The notes under the pieces were generated by a model. The model searched no databases, was not told the DNA's origin, and saw only the letters and a list, made by a program, of their open reading frames with translations. A program made the translations under genes and the position numbers. 10,015 nucleotides of DNA from NCBI GenBank assembly GCA_905372345.1, contig CAJPPE010000035.1, positions 1-10,015 on the forward strand, in the 5' to 3' direction. This DNA is from an uncultured Treponema sp. (GTDB lineage Bacteria > Spirochaetota > Spirochaetia > Treponematales > Treponemataceae). Below are positions 1 through 5,315 of this stretch, one piece after another. The stretch's first letter is position 1, and each line of letters opens with the position of its first letter.

Positions 1-59
1 TTTTTACGTGATGAACAGCTTTTTTTTCGGTTAGATTTAACATGAGGCAATGCGGATAG

Positions 60-88
60 TTGACTAAATTTCTATTTTTTTGTATAAT
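60..88 (+). promoter_or_regulatory. Sigma-70 promoter of the ECF transporter operon
   Basis: A -35 box TTGACT (60-65) and a perfect -10 box TATAAT (83-88) are separated by exactly 17 bases, close to the bacterial housekeeping consensus. Transcription would start near 95, giving a leader of about 70 bases before the ATG at 166. No other convincing promoter is visible upstream of the three ECF genes, so this one probably drives all of them. The first 59 bases hold no gene or structure that I can support. Confidence 0.8.
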
Positions 89-100
89 GCTAGCTGTTGA

Positions 101-128
101 TGACGGTGCCGTCACTTTAACCGGCGGC
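101..128 (+). promoter_or_regulatory. Inverted repeats in the operon leader: candidate operator or attenuator
   Basis: TGACGG (101-106) and CCGTCA (109-114) form a perfect 6-bp inverted repeat with a 2-base centre, just downstream of the predicted transcription start. That position suits a repressor operator. The right arm can instead pair as GCCGTC (108-113) with GGCGGC (123-128) across a 9-base loop, with one G-U pair. The two pairings exclude each other, so an RNA switch is also possible. I do not recognise a known riboswitch class. Seeing the repeats is certain; the function is inferred. Confidence 0.45.
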
Positions 129-165
129 TGTATTTTTCGGTAATAAGAAAATAAGGAGGTTGTTT

Positions 166-747
166 ATGAACAACAAATTGGCTTTAAAGGATTTAATCAA
201 TATCGGCATTTTTTCCGTTATTTATTTTGTAGGACTTTTTGTAATCGGAGCGCCCTTAGGTTTTTTGGTTATAACCTATTTGGCATTCCCCTTTACCGTA
301 AGTTTGATTTTAGGAATTGCGGTGATGTTTTTGCTTGCAAAGGTGCAAAAGCCATTCGGCCTTTTTATCTTTGCAGCAATTCCCGGATGTCTTATGACCC
401 TCATGGGACACACACCTGTAGTTGCAATCCACAGTCTAATCGTTGCAGCCCTTGCAGAAATCGTACGAAAAGTACTCGGCTATAATACGGCAAAGGGCAG
501 TATCGTAGGATATTCAATAATGTCTCTATGGCTTTGCGGAGCATTTTGGCAAATCTTCCTTTTAAAAGATCAATATTTTGCTCTTACCGAAAAAATGATG
601 GGAACCGACTATGCAAGAGAATTAACAAATCTTCCATGGTGGATTATGCCTATACTTTATGTTACAGCATTTTTAGGCGGACTCCTCGGCGGGCTTTTGG
701 GTAAAAAAGTTTTAAAGAAACACTTTGAAAAAGCAGGTCTTCTGTAA
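166..747 (+). CDS. ECF transporter S component, Trep_Strep family membrane protein
   Basis: This 193-residue, very hydrophobic protein has about six membrane segments (roughly 11-36, 37-58, 64-80, 86-105, 112-131, 160-180) and a basic C-terminal tail. It matches the Trep_Strep family (TIGR02185/PF09605) in its N-terminal KDLINIGIFSVIYF-type opening, the AEIVRK stretch near 97-102 and the final GGLLGKKVLKKHFEKAG region. S components of energy-coupling factor transporters bind the substrate in the membrane. The ATG at 166 is chosen because AAGGAGGT (153-160) ends five bases before it; an in-frame TTG at 160 overlaps that ribosome site and is unlikely. The EcfT gene begins 9 bases after the stop. 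Related streptococcal and lactobacillar systems are linked to heme, but the substrate cannot be read from this sequence. Confidence 0.85.
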   Translation: MNNKLALKDLINIGIFSVIYFVGLFVIGAPLGFLVITYLAFPFTVSLILGIAVMFLLAKVQKPFGLFIFAAIPGCLMTLMGHTPVVAIHSLIVAALAEIVRKVLGYNTAKGSIVGYSIMSLWLCGAFWQIFLLKDQYFALTEKMMGTDYARELTNLPWWIMPILYVTAFLGGLLGGLLGKKVLKKHFEKAGLL

Positions 748-756
748 AAAAATTGA

Positions 757-1461
757 ATGGAAAAACAAGCAATATTGGTCCTTGATCCGCGGACAAAAAT
801 ATTTTTAGTTCTGGCAATGGGAGCATCTATCACAATTCTTGTTCCCATATATGTAGAAATTTTAAGTGCCGCTCTTTTAGCCTTTTTATTTGTGATGAAC
901 AGACAAGTTAAATCGGCAATAAAATTGATGACGGTCTTTTTATTTCTTGCAGGACTCACCTATCTGCCTCAAGATATTCCCGGCGTTACAAGTATTGTAA
1001 TGCCTGTAGGTTTTATGGTCCGCAGATTTATGATGCCCATTGTTGCCGGAAACTATTTAATTTCTTCAACACCTGTCGGTCTTTTGATGAACGCTCTTGA
1101 AAAATTAAAACTGCCGTTTTCGGTTGTGATTACCATTGCAGTTATGTTCAGATTTTTTCCGACACTTAAAGAAGAGTACGGGCATATTAAAAATGCAATG
1201 AAGATGAGGGGTATCGGTCTTAATGCGGTAAATGTAATCAGTAGACCTATTTTGACACTTGAATATATGATGGTTCCCCTCCTTTCATCCGCTTCAAGAA
1301 TCGGAGATGAACTTGCTGCTGCGGGACACACCAAGGGCGTAGACGCTCCGGCAAAAAAAGTACGCTATAAAACCTCCCGCTTTACGGCGGCAGATACTTT
1401 TATTTTTCTTTACATAATAGCAGTCTTTATCGCTGCAGGAATAACGAGGATACATGCATAA
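757..1461 (+). CDS. ecfT: ECF transporter T component (EcfT/CbiQ-type transmembrane protein)
   Basis: This 234-residue membrane protein would couple the ATPases to the S component. Hydrophobic segments lie near 14-47, 55-71, 93-110, 119-133 and 212-230. Family landmarks are RFFPTLKEE (132-140), the coupling motif MRGIG (150-154, replacing the usual ARG) and the second motif region AAGHTKG (188-194). Both sit in the long cytoplasmic helical part that contacts the ATPases in EcfT proteins. The length is typical for CbiQ/EcfT. The ATG at 757 lacks a strong Shine-Dalgarno sequence and lies 9 bases after the S gene, which suggests translational coupling. Its stop overlaps the next start by one base (TAATG). 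The degenerate ARG motifs suggest a dedicated system rather than a shared group II ECF module, which is an inference. Confidence 0.85.
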   Translation: MEKQAILVLDPRTKIFLVLAMGASITILVPIYVEILSAALLAFLFVMNRQVKSAIKLMTVFLFLAGLTYLPQDIPGVTSIVMPVGFMVRRFMMPIVAGNYLISSTPVGLLMNALEKLKLPFSVVITIAVMFRFFPTLKEEYGHIKNAMKMRGIGLNAVNVISRPILTLEYMMVPLLSSASRIGDELAAAGHTKGVDAPAKKVRYKTSRFTAADTFIFLYIIAVFIAAGITRIHA

Positions 1462-3077
1462 TGGAAACGGCAGTCAATCTTCAAATCCTCTGTTTTAATT
1501 ATCAAGCTTATGAAAATACGGATAAGACAGACACAAAAAACTTATCTGCACTAAACGATATTTCCATTTCGGTAAAAAAAGGAGAATGTATTTTGCTTAC
1601 CGGAATTTCAGGCTGCGGAAAAACAAGCGTGCTGCGTACAATAAACGGCCTGATTCCAAACTATTATGAAGGAAAACTTTTAGGTTCAATTGAAGTTTTG
1701 GGAGAATCGATAAAAGAAAAACCTATTTACGATATTTCAAAAAAAGTTTCTACGGTTTTCCAAAACCCCAAATCCCAGTTTTTTAATTTGGATACCACTT
1801 CGGAAATTCTTTTCTTTCTTGAAAACATGGGAACCCCTTTTGAAAAGATGCATCAAAGGCTCAACTTTATTTCGGAATTTTTGAATATTAAACATCTGCT
1901 TGACCGGAATATTTTTAATCTCTCAGGCGGAGAAAAACAGATGATTGCTATAGCCTCTGCTCTTGCTGCCGATACGGATATTATTGTTATGGATGAGCCC
2001 ACATCCAATTTGGACTTATATTATATAGAAAAAATAGCTGAAGTTATTAGTCTTTTAAAAGAGTCGGGTAAAACTTTAATCATAAGTGAACACCGTTTGT
2101 ATTTTTTGAATGAGCTTATAGATCGGGCTTTTTTAATAAAAGAAGGTAAGCTCGAAAAAGAATTTTCTCAACAAGAATTCCTTGCTCTTTCGGAACAAAA
2201 TAGAAAAGAATTCTTGCTTCGTCCCATAACAATGAACAAAAGTGTTTTTAACCGTTTGGAAGATTCGGATTATATACAGGTGCAAACCTCGGAAACAATC
2301 CGTAAAAATAAAGAAGATAAAAATACGGAAGACACAAAATCGGCACATCTGACTGTAGAAAATTTATTCTATCGCTTTAAAAAAGAAAAAGACGATTTTC
2401 TCCGTGTGCAAAATTTAAAAATGGAATTCGGCAAGGTTATCGCTCTTACCGGAAAAAACGGTCAAGGCAAAAGCACATTTGCTCAATGTCTTACCGGCTT
2501 ACTTAAAGCAAAAAAAGATTCCGTTTTATTAAACGGAAAAAAGATTAATGCCAAACAACGGATTGAACTTTCGTACATGGTATTGCAGGATGTAGGCTAT
2601 CAGCTTTTTACCGAAAGCGTTGAAGATGAAATAGCTCTCGGTAAAAATAAAAAGATTAAACCCGAGCAAAACACCAAAGATGAAAACAAGGAAAAAAGAG
2701 TTCCAGATGTTGAAGCTATTTTAAATGCGATGAATTTGACGGAGCTAAAAGATAAGCACCCATTAAGTTTATCGGGAGGACAAAAACAACGTGTTTCGAT
2801 AGGAGCTGCTATCAGTTCAGGTGCGCGTATAATCATCATGGATGAGCCGACCTCAGGAATGGATTACTTCCACATGAAAGAAACAGCCAAGTTAATTAAT
2901 TCCATACGCTCGAATCAAACTCTTATTTTAATTATCAGTCACGACTTTGAATTTTTAAGTCTGGTTACCGACGAAATAATTTTAATGGAAAAAGGATCTG
3001 TAGTTTCTCATTCGGAATTTACAAAAGAAAAAGCAGAAGAGGTATTTAATTATTTGAAAGATGGAGTACTTAATTAG
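1461..3077 (+). CDS. ECF transporter ATPase, two ABC domains fused in one protein (EcfA-EcfA')
   Basis: This 538-residue cytoplasmic protein carries two complete ABC ATPase domains and would power the S and T proteins encoded just upstream. Domain 1 has Walker A GISGCGKT (48-55), Q-loop FQNPKSQFF (100-108), signature LSGGEKQ (154-160), Walker B IIVMDEP (174-180) and switch His211. Domain 2 has GKNGQGKS (331-338), Q-loop LQD (375-377), LSGGQKQR (437-444), IIIMDEP (457-463) and His494. Both catalytic glutamates are present, so both sites look active. A charged linker (about 270-295) joins the halves, and domain 2 carries a lysine/glutamate-rich insertion near 396-414. Fused A-A' subunits occur in other ECF systems, such as YkoD-type proteins. 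The ATG overlaps the ecfT stop by one base, with AGGA about ten bases upstream. This is the last gene before a 223-base structured gap. Confidence 0.9.
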   Translation: METAVNLQILCFNYQAYENTDKTDTKNLSALNDISISVKKGECILLTGISGCGKTSVLRTINGLIPNYYEGKLLGSIEVLGESIKEKPIYDISKKVSTVFQNPKSQFFNLDTTSEILFFLENMGTPFEKMHQRLNFISEFLNIKHLLDRNIFNLSGGEKQMIAIASALAADTDIIVMDEPTSNLDLYYIEKIAEVISLLKESGKTLIISEHRLYFLNELIDRAFLIKEGKLEKEFSQQEFLALSEQNRKEFLLRPITMNKSVFNRLEDSDYIQVQTSETIRKNKEDKNTEDTKSAHLTVENLFYRFKKEKDDFLRVQNLKMEFGKVIALTGKNGQGKSTFAQCLTGLLKAKKDSVLLNGKKINAKQRIELSYMVLQDVGYQLFTESVEDEIALGKNKKIKPEQNTKDENKEKRVPDVEAILNAMNLTELKDKHPLSLSGGQKQRVSIGAAISSGARIIIMDEPTSGMDYFHMKETAKLINSIRSNQTLILIISHDFEFLSLVTDEIILMEKGSVVSHSEFTKEKAEEVFNYLKDGVLN

Positions 3078-3080
3078 GAG

Positions 3081-3107
3081 TTAATTCAATTCTTAATTAT
3101 GAATTAA
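3081..3107. repeat. AT-rich palindromic repeat, copy 1
   Basis: TTAATTC (3081-3087) and GAATTAA (3101-3107) are perfect inverted arms around a 13-base loop, starting three bases after the ATPase stop. The core at 3082-3106 is nearly the same as 5253-5276 in the next gene junction: both read TAATTCAATTC, then a variable centre, then AATTAYGAATTA. It could be a low-complexity intergenic repeat or a weak hairpin. No U-tract follows that would make it a classic terminator. Confidence 0.5.
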
Positions 3108-3134
3108 AAATTATGAATTAGTTATAGGAGATTC

Positions 3135-3173
3135 GTTGAAGCTTCAGGAACAAATGGTTCCTTCCGCTTCAAC
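3135..3173. other. Hairpin 1 in the ECF-ABC junction
   Basis: GTTGAAGC (3135-3142) pairs perfectly with GCTTCAAC (3166-3173). After a 3x3 internal loop, AGGAAC (3146-3151) pairs with GTTCCT (3157-3162) around the pentaloop AAATG. This makes 14 Watson-Crick pairs in all. It is not followed by a run of T, so it is not a typical intrinsic terminator. It may protect or punctuate the upstream ECF transcript. Confidence 0.55.
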
Positions 3174-3176
3174 TTT

Positions 3177-3202
3177 GAGTTTTGCGCACAAGCGCAAAAC
3201 TC
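3177..3202. other. Hairpin 2: perfect 11-bp stem with ACAA loop
   Basis: GAGTTTTGCGC (3177-3187) and GCGCAAAACTC (3192-3202) are perfect inverted arms around a 4-base ACAA loop, extendable by three weaker pairs. It lies four bases after hairpin 1. This is the strongest stem in the junction and could stop transcription or block exonucleases, but no T-tract follows (GAATTATAG). It may be a dispersed palindromic element. Confidence 0.6.
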
Positions 3203-3214
3203 GAATTATAGTAT

Positions 3215-3256
3215 GCCGTTTCTCATTAACATTGCGAAACGGCGGTGTTTAACACC
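3215..3256. other. Hairpin 3 and adjoining short palindrome upstream of the first ABC gene
   Basis: GCCGTTTC (3215-3222) pairs with GAAACGGC (3236-3243) around a 13-base loop. Immediately after it, GGTGTT and AACACC (3244-3249, 3251-3256) form a palindrome with a single central base; that one cannot fold as RNA but could be a protein-binding site. It ends 45 bases before the ATG at 3301. No promoter is clear between the palindrome and the gene, so its role as an operator is only a possibility. Confidence 0.5.
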
Positions 3257-3300
3257 CTCAAAAATTGATATTTTTTCGGTTGTCAAACAAAGGAGAAATT

Positions 3301-5040
3301 ATGTTAAAGAATTATTTTGCGCTGTCAGACAAGGGAGCGCGGGATCTAAACAAGGCAGTAGCTGTTACTACCTTCGGGAATTTGTTTTTGATTGTTCCGT
3401 TGGGACTTTCATTTTATGCACTGCAGGAACTTTTAAAGCCCATTCAAGGCGGTTCTCTTGCAGCTTTTAATCCGTGGATTTATCTAGGGATTTGTGTACT
3501 GATCATTATTGTGCTTTTTTTAATTGAAAAACTCAAGTACCGCAAAACCTATGCAAGCTGTTATGATGAGTCGGCTAATGTGCGTATTTCCCTTGCAGAA
3601 AGTATCAGGAAGCTGCCCCTCTCGTATTTCGGAAAAAAAGACTTATCGGATTTGACGGCAACGCTTTTAAACGATGTTGCTACAATGGAACACGCACTAA
3701 GCCACACGGCATCCGAGTTATTCGGGGCGGCAATTTCAATTATTGTATCGGCGGCAATGCTTGCTCTTTTTGATTGGCGCATGACGATTACCCTTTTCAG
3801 CTGTTCCGTTTTCGGATTTTTGCTTGTATACTCATCACGCAAACAAGCCCGCCGTTATTCAATTAGAATTAACACAGTACTGCTCGGCGTTTACAATTCC
3901 ATTCAGCAAATGCTCGACAATATCAAGGTGCTTAAATCCTCCGACAAAAAAGAAAGCTATGTACAAAAGGTAAAAGACGATATTGCACACAGCACAAAGG
4001 AAGCGGTTAAAGCCGAATTATTTGTCGGCTCGACCATGATAGGTTCCATCATAATTATCCGCTTCGGATTTCCGTTGGTTATTGCAGTCGGGGCGGTTTT
4101 GTATGCACAGGGAAGTCTTCCGCTTTTTACCTACCTTGTCTTTTTACTGATTGCCGGAAGAATTTTTGAACCCCTTACCGCCGTTTTTATGCTGCTCGGC
4201 GAGTTTTTCCACGCACGCACGGCAGTCGAACGCCAAATGGAAATCATAAACTACCCCAAGCAGAAAGGAAGCGAAACTTTTAACCCCAAGGGCTACGATA
4301 TTCAATATGACAATGTTTCGTTTTCATACAATGATAATGCAAGCCGCGATACGGTAAGCAATATCAGCTTTACTGCCAAGCAGGGGGAAATCACTGCCCT
4401 CGTCGGACATTCAGGCTGCGGCAAGTCAACAATTACCCGTCTTGCAGCCCGCTTTTGGGATGCTGCTTCCGGCACGGTGAGTGTGGGCGGCACGGATGTT
4501 TCTACCGTAGACCCTGAAACCCTTTTGACTGCTTTTTCAATCGTCTTTCAAGATGTAGTGCTTTTTAACGACACAGTCTACAACAATATCCTTGTCGGGA
4601 ATAAAGATGCTGCAAGGGAGCAGGTTCTTGCCGCCGCAAAGGCTGCAAGGTGCACCGACTTTATCGAAAAACTGCCGCAAGGTTATGACACGGTAATCGG
4701 CGAAAACGGTTACACGCTTTCAGGCGGAGAAAGACAGAGGCTTTCTATAGCCCGTGCTCTTTTAAAAGATGCACCTATAATTCTCCTCGATGAAGCGACG
4801 GCAGCCCTCGACCCCGAAAACGAAACCTTAATTCAAGAAGCATTGAGCAAGCTGGTTAAAAATAAAACAGTTATAGTTATCGCTCACCGTTTAAGAACAA
4901 TCGAGAATGCCGATAAAATCGTTGTTCTCAAAGACGGAGCGATAGAAGAAATAGGTACACATGAAGAGTTGATGAAAGGAAAGTCATCGTATCCGGTGAT
5001 GTACAAACTACAAAAGGAAAGCGAGTCATGGTCGGCCTAA
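3301..5040 (+). CDS. ABC half-transporter (type IV fold), membrane and ATPase domains, IrtB/YbtQ-like
   Basis: This 579-residue protein has an N-terminal six-helix membrane domain (segments near 24-42, 58-75, 137-157, 161-178, 243-266, 273-300) and a C-terminal ATPase domain. The ATPase motifs are complete: A-loop Tyr343, Walker A GHSGCGKST (369-377), Q-loop FQD (416-418), signature LSGGERQR (473-480), Walker B IILLDEAT (493-500), D-loop ALDPEN and His529. The length fits a half-transporter that needs a partner, most likely the next gene. The fold is exporter-like, but IrtAB and YbtPQ with this architecture import siderophores, so direction is not settled. The ATG at 3301 follows AAAGGAG (3289-3295) by five bases; an in-frame TTG at 3265 lies upstream of that site and is rejected. 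The stop codon falls in sequence shared with the structured repeat that follows. Confidence 0.88.
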   Translation: MLKNYFALSDKGARDLNKAVAVTTFGNLFLIVPLGLSFYALQELLKPIQGGSLAAFNPWIYLGICVLIIIVLFLIEKLKYRKTYASCYDESANVRISLAESIRKLPLSYFGKKDLSDLTATLLNDVATMEHALSHTASELFGAAISIIVSAAMLALFDWRMTITLFSCSVFGFLLVYSSRKQARRYSIRINTVLLGVYNSIQQMLDNIKVLKSSDKKESYVQKVKDDIAHSTKEAVKAELFVGSTMIGSIIIIRFGFPLVIAVGAVLYAQGSLPLFTYLVFLLIAGRIFEPLTAVFMLLGEFFHARTAVERQMEIINYPKQKGSETFNPKGYDIQYDNVSFSYNDNASRDTVSNISFTAKQGEITALVGHSGCGKSTITRLAARFWDAASGTVSVGGTDVSTVDPETLLTAFSIVFQDVVLFNDTVYNNILVGNKDAAREQVLAAAKAARCTDFIEKLPQGYDTVIGENGYTLSGGERQRLSIARALLKDAPIILLDEATAALDPENETLIQEALSKLVKNKTVIVIAHRLRTIENADKIVVLKDGAIEEIGTHEELMKGKSSYPVMYKLQKESESWSA

Positions 5041-5148
5041 ATATCGGGGCATCTACAGCGTTGCTTAGCAAAAAACAGTCCTCGACGTATTACAATACGC
5101 CTGCGGGTGTTTTTTGCACGCGCCTTGTATCTGCTCCCGCTATTTATG
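5038..5148 (+). repeat. Structured intergenic repeat, copy A
   Basis: This is an imperfect copy of the element found inverted at 8232-8344. Similarity starts at TAAATAT, which includes the ABC stop codon, runs through CGGGGCATCTAC (5045-5056), a 50-base hairpin (5068-5117) and GTATCTGCTCCCG (5127-5139), and fades after CTATTT. In the hairpin, GCAAAAAACA (5068-5077) pairs perfectly with TGTTTTTTGC (5108-5117), and CGTAT (5086-5090) with ATACG (5095-5099) around TACA. Between the stems lie GTCCTCGA and CCTGCGGG, identical in both copies. The ends form imperfect inverted repeats, as in MITE-like elements. No ORF is visible inside. Function is unknown. Confidence 0.75.
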
Positions 5149-5177
5149 CCGAGCTAAACACTGAGGTAATTTTTATT

Positions 5178-5216
5178 GGCTCCTAGCATCTGCTCCACCT
5201 ATTTGCGAGTTAGGAG
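5178..5216 (+). repeat. Partial third copy of the repeat tail, inside a hairpin
   Basis: The stretch GCATCTGCTCCACCTATTTG (from 5186) repeats the tail of copy A about 60 bases further on, and also matches the tail of the inverted copy at 8232-8254. It sits in the loop of a hairpin whose arms are CTCCTA (5180-5185) and TAGGAG (5211-5216). It lacks the central double stem, so it may be a deletion derivative or a tandem remnant. Confidence 0.5.
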
Positions 5217-5231
5217 AAGCCTCTTGTCAGA

Positions 5232-5249
5232 ACCGCCAAGGAAGGCGGT
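5232..5249. other. Short GC-rich hairpin
   Basis: ACCGCC (5232-5237) and GGCGGT (5244-5249) are perfect arms around AAGGAA. It abuts the AT-rich palindrome at 5250, so the two stems could stack. No T-tract follows directly. It lies about 67 bases before the next ABC gene. Confidence 0.45.
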
Positions 5250-5279
5250 GGATAATTCAATTCCAATTACGAATTATCC
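5250..5279. repeat. AT-rich palindromic repeat, copy 2
   Basis: GGATAATTC (5250-5258) and GAATTATCC (5271-5279) form a perfect 9-bp inverted repeat around a 12-base loop. Its core (5253-5276) is nearly the same as the palindrome at 3082-3106 after the ECF operon. Both copies precede an ABC gene with a strong ribosome site, so shared regulation is conceivable, but a general intergenic repeat is as likely. Confidence 0.5.
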
Positions 5280-5315
5280 GTTACAAGTTACAAATTATTT
5301 TAAAGGAGTAATACT

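Noticed and set aside
160..165. TTG start extending the S component by two residues
   Set aside because: It overlaps the AAGGAGGT ribosome site; the ATG at 166 has ideal spacing.
95..165. Known riboswitch in the ECF leader
   Set aside because: The leader is short and I see no conserved core of a class I know; only competing inverted repeats are evident.
3177..3202. Intrinsic (rho-independent) terminator
   Set aside because: The stem is perfect but the bases after it are GAATTATAG, with no T-run; I keep it only as a hairpin.
3265..3300. TTG start extending the first ABC gene by 12 residues
   Set aside because: It lies upstream of the clear AAAGGAG site, which serves the ATG at 3301.
3213..3470. 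85-residue plus-strand ORF overlapping the first ABC gene
   Set aside because: It is in another frame of the ABC gene, has no ribosome site and shows no recognisable domain.
5038..5148. CRISPR array
   Set aside because: Only two copies and one partial copy exist, in opposite orientations, without regular spacers or cas genes.
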